A stretch of 64,000 nt of DNA from NCBI RefSeq assembly GCF_028372415.1, contig NC_092872.1, forward strand, positions 281,359,206-281,423,205. Reading direction: 5' to 3'. Below the pieces are notes generated by a model that was not told the DNA's origin, searched no databases, and worked only from the letters and a program-made list of their open reading frames with translations. Source of the stretch: Notamacropus eugenii (lineage: Eukaryota; Chordata; Mammalia; Diprotodontia; Macropodidae). Positions 1 to 12,437 of the stretch are shown piece by piece. Position 1 is the first letter of the stretch; each line of letters begins with the position of its first letter. A program made the translations under genes and the position numbers.

Positions 1-64
1 GCACCTTGGTTCTTTGAATGTTGTATGTAGCTTGTCCAACTTCAGGGTAGGGGAGAGAGTTCTA

Positions 65-185
65 GACTTAGACATCTGGGGTCGGGAAAAGCAGGGTTCA
101 AATCCATCTTGGGCAGCAGGAATGAGTCATTTAAACAATCTGAACCTGTTTTCTCATCTGTAGAATGGGTATAACATAAACATAG
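65..185 (+). mobile_element. MIR-type SINE fragment
   Basis: GGGTTCAAATCCATCTTGGG matches a B-box region. It is followed by the decayed core and TTCTCATCTGTAGAATGGG, the usual end of a MIR-like SINE. Confidence 0.6.
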
Positions 186-654
186 TGCAAGCCTCACTGG
201 GGGCAATTTTCACCCATAAAGCACCCATGTTCACCCAGCCAAGTCTTTCCTCCAAAGTCCTACCGGGTCCAGGTTACTCTGGCTTTGGTTTTGAATGTGC
301 TTCAATTCCAGAAGCAGGAAAACTTCCCTTTGAGTTTGTTCTGTTGTTGAGGGAGCTGAAAGAAGCCTTCTACTTTCTACTGATTGAACCAGAGATGCTC
401 CTGGGGGTCCTGCCCAGAAGCACCTACTGTTTTAGAAGAAGAGGCAGAGCTGCTGGGTACTAGGAGAAACAGGTGTTTCCAAGGAAGCCTTTCCTCTTGA
501 GACAGATGGTTCTAAGGGCCAACCCTTGGTGAAATGAAGAAATAGAAATATTTGTCCTTTATCCTCTTCCCTCCTAGTGCCAAATCACCCAGTAGGCATC
601 CAACGCTTGTGCCTGGGGGCCCCAAGCTTAAGAAGCAGCATTTATTAAATACCT
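181..654. other. No recognisable feature
   Basis: A 92-codon frame at 185-463 has no motif I recognise and shows no exon-like boundary. Composition is unremarkable. Confidence 0.4.
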
Positions 655-850
655 GTGAGGAGGAGCAGTAGATAGAGTCAGGAAGATCTGAGTTTGTATC
701 CTCAGATTTTTACTATCAATGTGACTCTGAGCACTTAATTACCCTCTGCCTCAGTTTCCTCAGCTCCCAGGGTTGATATAAGGATTGAATGAGAGAACAT
801 ATGCAAAGCACTCTGTAAACCTTACAGTGTTACATAATTGCTACCTATAT
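655..850 (+). mobile_element. Marsupial SINE
   Basis: Head GCAGTAGATAGAGTCAGGAA, core CTCTGCCTCAGTTTCCTC, and 3' end AAAGCACTCTGTAAACCTTA. Divergent, with a degraded middle. Confidence 0.75.
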
Positions 851-1524
851 TTATTACTGTGTGTCAGGCATTGTGCTGGGCACTGTAAGGAACACCCATG
901 CTCTGGGAGGTAAGATGAGTATAGGTTAGAACATAGTGTAGGGAGGGGGGATGTTGCTAGGGAAAAGAGGTGGTAAAGGAGAGATCCAGCTGAGGAGGGG
1001 GGCGTGTCTCTAGACCCTAGGTAGGGAGGCGATAAAGAAGGTGATCTTGAATAGAGAAGGAAGTGTCTTGGGGCAATCCCAGCTATGCCAAGCACCTTGA
1101 ATATAGGCGATGCCTCATAAGCTTTGGATGAACTGCGTTGACTTACATTGAAGGTTCATATTCAAAGACCTGAGGAAAGCTGCTCCTTCAAAGGCCTGGC
1201 TCTGCTCTTTATCCAGGAATTCCACTGAGCCTCTTTCTGCATCTCCTGTGCCCTTCTCAATGACGCAGCCTCCGAGTGGAAGCCAAGTCCAGGCGACATT
1301 TTTCAGTTCCACATTATTAAGATCTCAATTATAAATAGTGTGTGGAGCAACATTCCAGGTCAATTTTATCTTTTTGTGATGGGGAAAGCGCTTTGGGGTT
1401 TTAATAAGTGAAACTTTTTCATCTGTATTCTAGAAGAGTCAGTCTGGTCTCCTTGAATCTACAACATAATTTGGGCTGACTCCCACCCCTTAAGGAAGTT
1501 AGAAAGAAGTTCTAGAAAAATGGT
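851..1524. other. L2 3'-end scrap, otherwise nothing recognised
   Basis: 851-890 (TTTATTACTGTGTGTCAGGC ... GTGCTGGGCACTG) resembles the antisense L2 3' terminus. The rest, including short minus-strand frames at 841-1312, shows no motif. Confidence 0.4.
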
Positions 1525-1702
1525 CAGAAGCCATAGCTGTGCAACCCTGGGCAACTCACCTCATCCTGTTTGTCTCAGTTTCCTCATCTGTAAAATGATC
1601 TGGAGAAGGGAATGGCATACTACTCCAGTATCTTTGCCAAGAAAACCCCAAATGGGGTCATGAAGAGTCAGATACAACTAAAGAATGACTGAACAATAAT
1701 GA
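1525..1702 (+). mobile_element. 5'-truncated SINE with RTE-like tail
   Basis: Starts in GCTGTGCAACCCTGGGCAAC and includes CAGTTTCCTCATCTGTAAAA. It ends with the tail CCCCAAATGGGGTCATGAAG AGTCAGATACAAC, which resembles the RTE 3' end seen at 23366-23595. This suggests mobilisation by RTE machinery, as known for marsupial SINE/RTE pairs. Confidence 0.85.
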
Positions 1703-1849
1703 GGGAAAAAAGAAAGATCAAAGAAAGGGGACAAGACTGCAGCTAGGACAACTGGGATGATGATAACAGATTACTGCAAACAGGCCACACTGACATTTCT
1801 TCTACCAGGGAGAATGACTTTGGGATAGTAAAGAAAGGGCAGGACAAAA

Positions 1850-3320
1850 ATAGTTCATGGGAAGTTTATCCCAGAAAGACATGGCAGGATGATAAGGGAG
1901 CAGCTCATGTGACCTGGCCCAGATGTGCTAGATCCTTGGGGTGGAGGGAAATTGTCCGAGGGGATCATGGAACCACTGTCAGTAATCACTGAGAAATTGT
2001 GGGTAGTGGGGGACCCGTGGTCAGGCCACAGATTTGACATAGACTGTCCAAAATGGGAAGAGAACGGAATGGATAAATGGCAGGTTCATGGACCTTACTT
2101 GGACACGGTGAAGACGTGGTGGAGGAACATCTAGGACAGGCATGATCACAAAGGGCTTATTGGTTTTTCTAAGACTGGGCCTTGGCAGATTGGTCTTGGT
2201 CTTTCTCTGGAAATGGCACTGAATTGGAGGTCCAGGAGAATGCAGAAGATGAAATTGTCCCCAATGGGTGCTTTTCAATTTATTTCATAAAGTCTCTCAC
2301 ATTCTAATTGTGGAAAAAATGGGGAGATGTGGGACACATTATAATAAGATGAGATGGATTCAGTACTCTGAATGATTGAATGCAAGGGAATGGTTTGGTG
2401 TCTGCTGTGAAGGGGATCTCCAGTGGGCTGCCCCAGGGATCTATCTGTGCTTGGCCCTGGGCTATTTAACATTTTATCAATCGTTTGTATTAAGGCTTAG
2501 ATGACAAGCTTGTCAAATCTGCAGTGGACCCCAAGTTGGGAGGAATGGCTAAAATATGAGGTGACAGCTACAGGATTCAGAAAGGTCTTGACAGGTTAGA
2601 ACAAGGGCCTGAACCTATTAAAATTAAATAGCATAAAAATAATTATAAATTCTCATGCCAGAGTTCAAAATACCTACTTTACATGTGCAAGAACCCAGCT
2701 CAGGACTGCTCTTCTCTGTGTGACCTTGAACTGGTCCCATGCTGTCCAGGCTTGACTTTCTTCTGGTGTCAGATGACTCCGTACATCCCTCCCAACCTTA
2801 AATCTACAGCTGTAGATGGGGGAGGCATGGCTAAGGAGTCATTCCTGGAAAATACCTGGGCTTTTGTAGGACAGCAGGAGCTCACACCTTCAGGTCATCA
2901 GTGAGCTAGGGAGCTTCCTGGAAAAGGCAGCCAAGGCAGTGGAAGGGTCTCAGGCTCTTGCTGGACACTTGTTCAAAGGAAATGGAGAAGAAGAGAAGAC
3001 ATAAGGTCAGGGCCTCACTTGCCCTGGAGTATTTCAAGGGCTGCATTGGAAGAGGCATCAGTCTGGCTCTGCTTGGACCCAGGGGGCAGAACTTGGAATA
3101 ATGGGGACAAAGTACCAGGAGGCAGATTTAGGTTGATAGCCAAGAAAACTTTCTTAAGGAGCTGAGCCATCCCAAAGTGGAATAGGCCACCTTGAGTGCT
3201 ACTGACTTCCTGATCCCTGGAGCCTTCCAGCAGCTCACAGTCACGTAACTGAAGGGACTCTTTCAAATATGGATTGGACTAAATGACCTCAGGGGTTCCT
3301 TCCAATGGCCTTCAAGAAAT
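1850..3320 (+). mobile_element. L3/CR1 LINE, 3' half of ORF2 to 3' end
   Basis: An old CR1-clade element. GTGCTTGGCCCTGGGCTATT at about 2445 corresponds to the SVLGPVLFNIF-type RT motif. Then come AATCTGCAGTGGACCCCAAG (the degraded FADDTKLG region), GGGGGAGGCATGGCTAAGGA, the GGGGCAGAAC/GGAGGCAGATTTAGG block and a 3' end ATGGATTGGACTAAATGACC ... GGTTCCTTCCAA. All reading frames are broken. Confidence 0.8.
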
Positions 3321-3429
3321 AGCCTCTTGGCCGTGAAGTCCCATGAAGCAGATGCAGTTGCCTGAGATTCACAAGGTTATTTGTTTCTTACATAATTGAT
3401 GATTTTATTTCTTGTAGTAGGAAAAAAAT

Positions 3430-4014
3430 ATACAACACAGTTGCTCATCACTGAAAAAACTGTGGCATATACCAGTAAAGGAATATTATTGTAGCATAAG
3501 TAACAGTGAGTGTGAGGAACTCAGGGAAGCCAGGGAAGACTCTAAAGCACTGATGCTAAGGAAAACTCCCAGTGATGATGAGAATGCAAACCAAGATGCT
3601 GTATACCACGACGCCATGCACCATGACTGCAACACATAGAAGCTACTGAACTCCTTTGGATAATGACAGCTAGTCTTTGTTCTGGGAGCAATGGTCCTAG
3701 CTCCCTTCATGGATTCTCCTCTTTCCCAACAGCTTAACCCCATTCAGCCACTTGCTTTTCTTTTTATATGACTATGTAAAAAGTGTGAGTTAATGATAAA
3801 TATGCTTTCCTCTTCTTGAAGTGAGGGATTATGGGAGTAAAATTTTGCAGACATCGTCAGAGGCAGTGGTTTGGTGAGGTTTTGGTGAATTTGTTTTCTT
3901 TGTTACAAGGTGGGATTCAATGGTCAGATGTGGGGGGAGGGGATTCCCAGAAAATGGTTATGCTGTTTCAAAGGAAGGCATTGATAGATCTTGAAAATAA
4001 AATACAAAAGAAGT
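3430..4014 (+). mobile_element. L1 3' end
   Basis: AAAGGAATATTATTGTAGCA and AAAGCACTGATGCTAAGGAA match the end of marsupial L1 ORF2. They are followed by a 3' UTR-like region (TTTGTTTTCTTTGTTACAAG) ending in an A-rich tail near 4010. Confidence 0.7.
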
Positions 4015-4853
4015 GAAACTTTCTGTCTTTAGAAATACACACTCATGAAGATGGCCATAAGAACATGAGAAATTGGAATCTTTGATTTTTCCTGGCTACA
4101 CCCGGTCAGAAGGAAATCTCTTAATGTAATGATGTCTACAGATAAACGCAATCCATCAGCATAAAAGTGGACTTTGAAGCTTATTCACATGTACGCTTAG
4201 TGGAACTGTAAATGCATATTACCAAGAAGATATTTATAATATCGCTTAAGAGCTAGACATAATTAGGAGATGTTAGTGGATGAGCCCATCAGCCGAGGAC
4301 AATGATTTTCCTGCTGCTTCATCGGAGTCCTGGCTTTGCTTTTACATTTATTTTCAGAATAACTCATATTAATCCTGGAAGAATGTTCCATCTAATCACT
4401 CTACTTCAATTTTGCCATTTCCCAGATGAAGGCTTTGGTCTAATGGAGACAGGTGCTCTGGGGTAATGGGTGCGGACGAGACATGGGTCTCTGATGTCGT
4501 CATCATCAGAATTGAGAAATGATTCTTTCTAGTCAACTCCAGGGTTTTTGCTCTTTTCTCGCACCTCTCTCCACTGTTTGATTATGACTTAAAATCTCAT
4601 CAATTTATGGTGGGAAAGTATCAAGCTAGCTCAGGGGATCTAATATCAGATGCCATCTTGGGAAATTCTATGGAGTGTGGAAAAATCTGGAAGGAGAACA
4701 AAAGCCATTTCATGAGTGTCAAGCATGATGCTACATTTTGGATTTTTTTCAATATCTACTTGAAAACTGAATGTAGAAAAAGAGTCAAAATGTGTAGAGA
4801 TTTGATCCAACATCTTGTAAAATGCTTCAGGGAATCTGTAGTTTCATTAAACT
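4015..4853. other. No recognisable feature
   Basis: Moderately AT-rich sequence. An 82-codon frame (4607-4855) carries no motif. Confidence 0.4.
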
Positions 4854-5113
4854 GAGGTAGCTGGGTGTACAGTGGATAGAGCACTGGACTGGGAATCAGG
4901 AAGACCAACATTCAAATCCAACTTCAGATACTTATAAGTTGTGTGACTCTGGGCAAGTCACTTAACCACTGGCTGCCTCAGTTTCCTTAACTGTAAAATA
5001 TGGGTGATAATGTCACCTTCCTCCCAGGATTGTTGTGAGGATCAAATGAGATATTTGCAATGCACTTTGTAAACCCTAAAGTGCTATATAAATGTTATCT
5101 ATTGTTATTATTT
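4854..5113 (+). mobile_element. Complete marsupial SINE
   Basis: The full order is present: head GAGGTAGCTGGGTGTACAGT GGATAGAGCACTGG, B-box CATTCAAATCC, core GGGCAAGTCACTTAACC and CTGCCTCAGTTTCC, and 3' end AAGTGCTATATAAATGTTAT followed by TTATTATT. One of the best preserved copies in the window. Confidence 0.9.
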
Positions 5114-5964
5114 TGAATGTGGATACCCACTCTCCAATGGTTTCAACTCAACTCATCCACCCTTATTCATTGGTGTAAATCTTGCCAGTGTCTCCGTAAG
5201 ACTTCTATGAAGGGACTTTCTTTTAGACTTGACCTTGAGAGTCACCCATGGGTCACCCTCCCACCCCAGTAGATCCCTTTCTTCTCTGACTGTGTGTTTT
5301 GTGGATCATCTCTATTTCTGCCACTTCTCTGATGTAGCCCTTCATTGGAAGTAAACCGCAGACTACTCTGGTCCAGCAAGAGTTTCTCCATTGCCCTTCC
5401 AATGACCTATAACTTTATTTTTTCTTAAACAAACCATATAAAAAGTCTCAGGTTTTTCCTTTCCACCTTCCTAGACTACACTCCTTTTATTTACTTCTAG
5501 TGTTTAAAATAACATGCAAAATCCAGACTTTACTCTGCAGCCCTGTCGATCCCTGCAAAACAAAGAGGAGGCTTGGGAAGTGGACTTGAGGGATCCATTT
5601 GCATAACTTTTGCTTTTCCAGTGAGTTTTCCTTTTACTATGAAATATTTCCATAGAATCGAATCATTGAACTTTAAATTAAGTAAGCACATTAAAAATCA
5701 TTTAAACTCCATGTTCTCATTTTAAGATGAGGTCCTTGATCTCCAGAGACTGGCACAAAGTAGAAGGCTTATCAAATGACTTTAGATTTCTTTGTCACAA
5801 GGATTCCAAGAAATGCAGCCCTGTACATGGGACATGCCATTATGCAGATAAACCCAGGGAGGGCCCAGGACGAGCTGGATGAGAGGGAGGTAGGTCCTGG
5901 AGTTCAGAGCAGGTGGTCTTTTTATTTTCTTATCTAATGGTAGTGTTCCTACGAGCCAAGTTAG
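5114..5964. other. No recognisable feature
   Basis: Probably unique or very old repeat sequence. I see no ORF of interest and no repeat signature. Confidence 0.4.
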
Positions 5965-6540
5965 GTCAAGAAGCACCTACTGTGTGCCAACCACTATGCT
6001 AGCTCTGAGGAAACAAAGATAGGCAGAAAACAGTGCCTGCCCTTAGGGAATGCACAGTTTAATGACAACTAGGTACAAGCAAGCTATGAACAGGATAAAT
6101 TGGAGAGATCAGCCAAGGGAAAGCACTAAGACTGGGAAGGACTGGGAAAAGCTTGAAGGAATCCAAGGAAGGCAGAGAGGAGGGGGAAGGGCCAGCCAGG
6201 GAAAGTACCCAGAGCAAGAGATGGAAGGTTTCATTGAGGAGCAGCCAGGAGGCCTGGGTCCCTGCATCTGAGAATACATGGGCACTGTAAGGTATAAGAA
6301 CACTTCCAAGGAGGGAAGGGGCCATGTTGGGAAGGACTTGGAAGACCAAGAAGAAGATTTTATGTCTGCTACAGAGATGATCAGGAGACCCCATACTTGA
6401 TGGACTTGTGCTTTGGGAAGGTCACATCCCCAGCAGTCCTGAGGTGAGGAGACCCTGCGCCCAAGGGAAGGCACAGGCAGGGGAGAGAAGGGATATTGGG
6501 AAGGTGGGTTCCACAGGACAGGGCCTGTTCCTTTTCCCCT
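5965..6540 (-). mobile_element. L2 LINE 3' end, antisense
   Basis: Starts with the reversed L2 terminus (AAGCACCTACTGTGTGCCAA). It continues with the L2 3' UTR pattern ACAGTGCCTGCCCTTAGGGA, ATGGAAGGTTTCATTGAGGA and GGGAAGGACTTGGAAGACC, then GGACTTGTGCTTTGGGAAGG. Overlapping minus-strand frames here are L2 decay products. Confidence 0.7.
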
Positions 6541-6654
6541 TTGTTTCCACAAATGTATTGATTGCTCACTCTCTTGCTGATGAAAGTGACAATGTCTCAT
6601 AGCTAGCCCAGCTCAGCTGGGACCAGGACAGAAGTGTCCCATCCTCTCTCTCCT

Positions 6655-6850
6655 AGGATCCCAGATTTAGAGTTGGAAGGGACCTCAGAGCTCATGGAGC
6701 CCCTCATTTTACCGATGAAGAAACAGACTAAGAAACACAGAAGTGACTCATTCAGTCTCACCCAGCCAGGAAGGAAGTGTATGAGGCTGGATTCAAATTC
6801 TGCTCTTCCTGCCTTTGTGGCCCCCGTTCTGCCCTAAGGACCACAGTACC
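6655..6850 (-). mobile_element. MIR-type SINE, antisense
   Basis: TTAGAGTTGGAAGGGACCTC, CCTCATTTTACCGATGAAGA, GTCTCACCCAGCCAGGAAGG and GGATTCAAATTCTG are the reversed MIR blocks in order. Confidence 0.75.
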
Positions 6851-7024
6851 TTCCACTAAACCCTGCTGGTTGTCCATGCATATAGCATCAGTTTGGGTTT
6901 GAGCCCCATAAATGTAGGACTTTCATATCATTTTTACTGAGTACATTTCATCATGCAAACATGTTCCCATAAAGATGCCTGAATGAGATGTTGAAGTGGG
7001 ATTGTATAATAACCAGCCTTGTCT

Positions 7025-7312
7025 GAACTCTTTGGAATCTGGTCCCAAACAAAAGTCCTAATTTTGATTCATCCCTGACAAATGGTCCTCCAGCCTCTGC
7101 TGGAAGACCTTCACCAAAAAGAGCCTCTACCACCTTCTCAAGGTAGCCCATTTCCTCTGACTGGTTCCCCCATACTGATACAGTTAGCCCCCTTGAATCC
7201 AAACAGGAATCCTTGTGGAATTTCCCTATTGTGTAAAGCGCTTCCTCATCACATTCTCAGAATCACTAAACTGCCATACCCTCTTACCCATTCATACCAT
7301 GACTAGGCCTAA
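7025..7312 (-). mobile_element. L3/CR1 3' fragment, antisense
   Basis: CCTCCAGCCTCTGCTGGAAG and CTCAAGGTAGCCCATTTCCT match the reversed CR1/L3 3' region. Confidence 0.55.
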
Positions 7313-7317
7313 ACCCC

Positions 7318-7882
7318 AAAGCCATCAAAGACAGAGCAAAAAATCTGCAAAATTATGTACAAAATGTTTGTAGCAGCTCTTTCCATAGTAACCATAACTT
7401 GTAAGCTAAAGACTAGTTGGGGAATGGTTAAACAGATTAGAGCATATGAATATTATCATGCCACAAAACATAATGAACAGTTCAGAAGAAACTGGAAGGA
7501 TCTCAATGAAATGTTGCAGTGGTAAGTGCGTAGAAGTAGGAGAACAAGGTGTATATTGAAAAAACCCCTCTGACAACTTTTCAGATTCTGCTCAATGCAA
7601 TGACTGGCCCTGAGTGTGGAGGCCTGAAGAGGAAGTGTGTCACCTGTCACATGCAAGAGAAGGGATGCAGAACGGAGCGTTCCTTTTTAGACTTGGCCCA
7701 TGGGGGAATTTGGACCTTGCATATTTGTTGTCAAGATTTTATTTGAATTTATTTTTTATTTTTATTGCTCTATTGTTGGCAGGGAGCAGCGTGAGCCAGA
7801 TGTAATAACTCTAAAAAAAATAAATGAAGTCTTTATATGTAGTTGGAAAAATGCTATTAAAAATAAATTTAAAAAATAAATA
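7318..7882 (+). mobile_element. L1 3' end with A-rich tail
   Basis: CAGAGCAAAAAATCTGCAAA, GTAGCAGCTCTTTCCATAGT and TTGGGGAATGGTTAAACAGA correspond to the marsupial L1 ORF2 C-terminal coding region. The 3' UTR ends AAAAATAAATTTAAAAAATA. Confidence 0.75.
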
Positions 7883-9227
7883 GAGAAATCTCTTTCTGGT
7901 CCACCTAGTTATCAGTGTTTCTCCTTTCTCACATACTATGCACTTATTGTAGATTCTCCAGTAAAATGTAAGACCCTTGAGTACTGTATTCTTATCTTCA
8001 TTGCCCCAATGCACATGATAGATGCTTTCTAAGGAATATTAATGGATGCTGGTAGAATGGAATGGGATCATTAATTTCACTGAAACCTAAGGATAGTGGC
8101 CATCTTCACCTTGTTTTTATGATATGGAGAACTGGTGATGCGAAGGGCACTGTGTTAGCCAGGGCCTCTCTCTTTGGCCTGGAGCCTATGACCAGTGATT
8201 TCCCAAACAGCTTCCAATCCATCCTTCTGTCTCTTGTTCCTTCAGCAGGCTATTCTCTAGAAACAGAAGTTCTCACTGAACCACCTGACCCTCTTTCATA
8301 CAGTCAGAGCCTCTCCCAGATTAGAAAGTCTTGTGGCCAGGTCCACAGACCACAGGAGACATTAACTTTCTCTGACCTTTGGCTAGGCTCCAACACAGGC
8401 TACCCTCTCATAGAAGCGAAGACTATTCATAGTCAATAGGACACTGAAGTTATTTCTAACTTCCTGGTTCTTCCGTTGCTGTTTCCTTCCTCCCAACGGT
8501 GGCCCTCCTTTCACTATCAAGAACAGTGTAATAAAGTGACCTGAAAGTCAAGGACTGTTGCTGGCCCTTTCTTCCTCCGCTGTGGATGGCAGGCCTCAGG
8601 GTTAATCTAATCTTGACGTTAAACTGTTAGTGATCACTGTAGCTACCACTTGTACATCATCTATAACAGATAACAATAAAGTCTGTGTAACTGGGATTAG
8701 TGGTGAGAAAAGGCAAGGCAGAAAGAAGAATTAACTGACACACGTGTTTCCCAAATGACTCCTTCACATCTGGAAGGTGCCCCCAATATGGGGGGTATGT
8801 TGGGTAGACAGAGACAAAGACAGCAAAGTTGGGGTGAATTTCCAGTAGAGAATTGAGCATCTGAAATGTTGATCTCATTTTTAAAGGCATCAGACCTTTG
8901 ACTTGGATTTTGCCATTAAACACATCCTCAAGCATGTCCAATCTGCAGTCCCAATTTGGCTTCGATGCTCACTAAAGATTGTAGCCTTATCACTTCCAAA
9001 TCTCTTTTGCTCACTGGGATTGGAGTTTTCTTGAACATCCTTAGAAGCAACAGGCATGTGCAGGCCCATTTTGCACTCTCCATCCCTATCAAACCATCCT
9101 CCTATGCTCCCTGTTACCAAATTCGTGATGTGGCTTCAGTGGCTTTGTGGGTGAATTGGATGTCTTCAATGTCCTCAGAGAAAAATGCCAAAATTGTAAC
9201 ACCTCAGAAAGGACTCACAGCCCTGGG
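7883..9227. other. No recognised repeat; overlapping frames on minus strand
   Basis: 8657-8941 and 8890-9120 are overlapping minus-strand frames that could be read together after a frame change, as in an old processed pseudogene. I recognise no family in the translations. There is no poly(A) and no flanking repeat that would support retrocopy status. Confidence 0.35.
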
Positions 9228-9410
9228 AGAAATGAGGGAAGTGTTTTGAATGTGGAATCAGGACCTAGACTCAAATACCAACTCCACTATCTGCCACTTC
9301 TGTGACCTTGGGTAAGTCATGTTGCCTCTGGGCCTCAGTTTCCCCATTGGTGACATAAGAGAACTAACTCTCTGGCCTCTGAGGTCCCTGATAGCTCTAG
9401 GTCTCAGATA
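9228..9410 (+). mobile_element. MIR-type SINE
   Basis: CTCAAATACCAACTCCACTA, GTGACCTTGGGTAAGTCATG, GGGCCTCAGTTTCCCCATTG and the 3' GGCCTCTGAGGTCCCTGATA AGC-type end. Confidence 0.8.
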
Positions 9411-9599
9411 ATTATCATTTTTTTTAAAGCACATTCTGTCACCTGCACAATAACTAGAACTATTAATTCCATATTGTTTGTGTACCCACATCATTTGAAA
9501 ATTAGAAAACCAATAGAGGAAAATAACAGGCTCATTTCCAGCCCTTCTACCCCTAAATTCACCCACTAGATGACCAGGTTCATAGCCTGTTTACAAAGG

Positions 9600-9786
9600 A
9601 GGCCCAAGTGGAGTCAATTCCTTTTGTATGTTTCCTTTGGATGCATCTGTCATACTCCCCACGTATGAATGTCTGTCAGCAACTTGAGGGCAGCGACTGC
9701 TTCCGTTCTTTGTTCTATGTCCAGTTCTTGGCCCAGAGCCTGGCGTACACAGCAAATGCTTAATAAATGCTTGTTGATGGATTGCA
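9600..9786 (+). mobile_element. L2 3' end
   Basis: AACTTGAGGGCAGCGACTGC, GGCCCAGAGCCTGGCGTACA and AATGCTTAATAAATGCTTGT are the classic L2 3' terminus. Confidence 0.8.
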
Positions 9787-9997
9787 AACTTTCTCCCAGC
9801 TTGCTGTCCCTTTAAAAAAATTGGCCTTCTGATGACAGCAGACAATGACTAGTGATGCTTTTAGAAAGTCTGGTCTTTATTAGGAATCCTCTGAATAGCA
9901 TCTCAGCTTCAGGGTCACCTTCTCCATCCTGTTCTCCCTCATTGTCAGGGGTCATTAGGGCTTTGCCTTTGCTCTCTTGTTTACAGGCTGTATCTTT

Positions 9998-10122
9998 CTC
10001 CCACAAGCTCCTGGAGGGCAGGGACTGAATTATTTTTTGTCTTTGTACTCCCAGGGTCCAGTACTGTGCCTGGCACTGATGTAATCTAACTTAGGAAATG
10101 CTTGTAGAATTGAATTGAACTT
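9998..10122 (+). mobile_element. L2 3' end, second copy
   Basis: AGCTCCTGGAGGGCAGGGAC, TGTACTCCCAGGGTCCAGTA and GTGCCTGGCACTGATG. Confidence 0.75.
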
Positions 10123-11544
10123 CCTCTTTCTTTACTATAGCTCTCAATGTTGTTCATATATTAAAAACCTGAAAAAGACCAGGTGTGGTTGCTCACATTA
10201 AATGGCCTTCGGGTGCTGCTGGGAGTGGAGTATAGGAAGGTGGACCCAAAGGCTCACTGGCCTCCAGAATATTTTTTATGGGCATCAAGAAGCTTCAGGG
10301 ACAGATAAGTGTGTCCTGGCCTGGGTCACCATTTTGATGCCTCAAAGATGCTGGGAGAGTTCTGTGGCCTCCATTTGGAGTTTCCTCTAGTAATGCCAGA
10401 CCTACTCATTCTTCTCCACCCATCCTGGGCTACTCTTGTCCATGGCATTCCTCCCATATTTTTGCCACAGGAGGTCCACTCAGCATGCTAGGAGCCTTTT
10501 CCTGGATCCCTTGACATGATACACCAATGGTGCTTGAAGGCTGTCCAGTGGTTACTTCTCACTTTTGCTATGGGGTTGACCAATCCATCTTTTTTCCAAC
10601 AGGGCAGATGTTTCTCTGTTGACATATTTTATGCTCATTTTCCCACATAATTCCTCTTTTGCTCTGTGCTGCAGCCTGCTCATACAACCTTGAACAGATT
10701 CTTTATGAACTTCTGGGTGAACCTCAACTTCAGTGCTTCAGAAATGGGGGTTTTAGGCCTCACAGCCATAAGCAACACTGGAAAGATATAGATGTGGGTT
10801 TCTGTCAGGGAGCAGCTTGAAGTCATCCAAAGCACTGCAATTTTCTGAAGACAATCCAGCCTTCTCTCCTGCTGTTCAATTCTAGGTCCCTTGTTATCTA
10901 TCTGCAAGGTCTTTAATCCCTATCCCTTTTCCTCTTCTCATCCTTATTCCTCTCCTTGTTTACCTCCTATTCTTGTCTAGCTATGTACCTATGTATCTAT
11001 CTACCCCCTCTGTGTGGTCCAGCCAACTGAACAACAGGCATTCTTCATCCATTGGCTTTTCTTATGGTTAGGCCAAAGTGGTCATCCACTCCCAGCTACC
11101 ACTGACCCCATTTCTGTGCCTTCTTCTCTTGACTCTACCTTATCACATTTGTACTGTCATTGAAACAGAAATAGAAGCCACTAAAACATTGTGGGTCACA
11201 CATTGACTTAAGATAACCATATATTAATATTACATCTTATTGTATCTTTGTTTTGTTAACTATTTCCCAATTAGATTTTAATGCTGTACTCTGGCATGTT
11301 GTGGGCCACACCACATTTTTTTCTACCTTACTGACTCCCCTAACACAACCCTAGCTGGAAGCACTAAAATGTTAAGAAATATCTTATTGGGGTTTTGGAT
11401 GGAAATCTAGACAAATGGCTAGCCAATTACCCCCTGCCCCTGACTTGGATGAGAAGAGCTTCATCCCTCCATTTTCCATCTCAGTCAAGCTTAAGTTGGA
11501 TCCTTTTTTTGCCCAATCACTGATTGAGGTAAATTCATATAAAA
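10123..11544. other. No recognisable feature
   Basis: The block at about 10165-10200 (AGGTGTGGTTGCTCACATTA) superficially resembles a 7SL/Alu start but does not continue as one. Short ORFs at 10202-10907 and 11415-11681 have no motif. Confidence 0.4.
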
Positions 11545-11830
11545 ACAATGGAAACACCTACCATTTGCAAAGCATAGTATTAGGGGATGGAGACAGGAAA
11601 ATGAACTATGACCCAGTTCCGGCCTTCAAGCATCTTATGGTCCAGCAGGGGAGAGAAGACAGGCAGTCATACAGACTGTGATTCGAGGCAGAAGCAAGGG
11701 GCAAAGTGCTATGAAAAAATGCAGGCTGGAGAAAACACTTTCAGCTTGGGGGAGGGGCTTCATTAAATAAGCCGTTGCAAAGTGCCCACTATGTGCCAGA
11801 TGCTAGAGATTCAAAAGGAAAGCCTCTTGG
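11545..11830 (-). mobile_element. L2 3' end fragments, antisense
   Basis: ACACCTACCATTTGCAAAGC ... TTCCGGCCTTCAAGCATCTT and a second TGCCCACTATGTGCCAGATG start at about 11783. Confidence 0.5.
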
Positions 11831-12289
11831 GATCAGGAGAGCCCACTGGAGGCTGGGGTGCCTGGGCCTTTGCAGAGGGGAGGGATGATGGGGAGAGAGG
11901 ATGGGGTCCTGGTCTGTGGAAGTGGGGAGTTGTCCTCTTGGGAAGAGTAGAGCAGGGAAAGGGAGAAGGGTGAAAGAAGGAGAACTGGAGCCAGGTGGTG
12001 AACCACCATGGGAAGCAGATTCTTGCTTATTAGTCATGGGAAGCCAGAGCAGAGTTTGCAGGGGACCCTTTACCTGGGATACACTATCTTGCTACTCTTT
12101 TTTTCCACCAAGACTGATGGTATTGATTTGAAAAGTACATCGAAATGTACCTGAAAATATCACTAAAGTAACTGTGAGAATTGGTGGTGGGAATGGAGGT
12201 GGCCCTATGATTTCCTAAGAGTAGGAAATCCTCAGTGTGGGAATTTCATCCACTGATGGAGATCAGCGACTCAACTGTATAACTTAAAG
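11831..12289. other. G-rich low-complexity stretch, otherwise nothing recognised
   Basis: 11860-12000 is G- and A-rich on + and gives chance frames on both strands. It may continue the L2 3' region, but I cannot align it. Confidence 0.4.
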
Positions 12290-12437
12290 AGTTTTAGAGA
12301 ATTGCCTGGGGTTCAAAGCAGTTAAATGACTTGCCCAGAGTCACACAGCTAAGTGGGCATCAGAAGCAGGATTTGAACCCATCTTCCTTAGGCCAAGGCC
12401 AGCCTTCTACCTTCTAGGACATATTGCTGCCTTTCTG
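12290..12437 (-). mobile_element. Marsupial SINE fragment, antisense
   Basis: CAGTTAAATGACTTGCCCAG, AGTCACACAGCTAAGTGGGC, GGATTTGAACCCATCTTCCT and head remnant ACATATTGCTGCC. Confidence 0.8.

Noticed and set aside
10165..10240. 7SL/Alu-like start (AGGTGTGGTTGCTCACA)
   Set aside because: Similarity is limited to about 17 bases. The following 7SL domains are absent.
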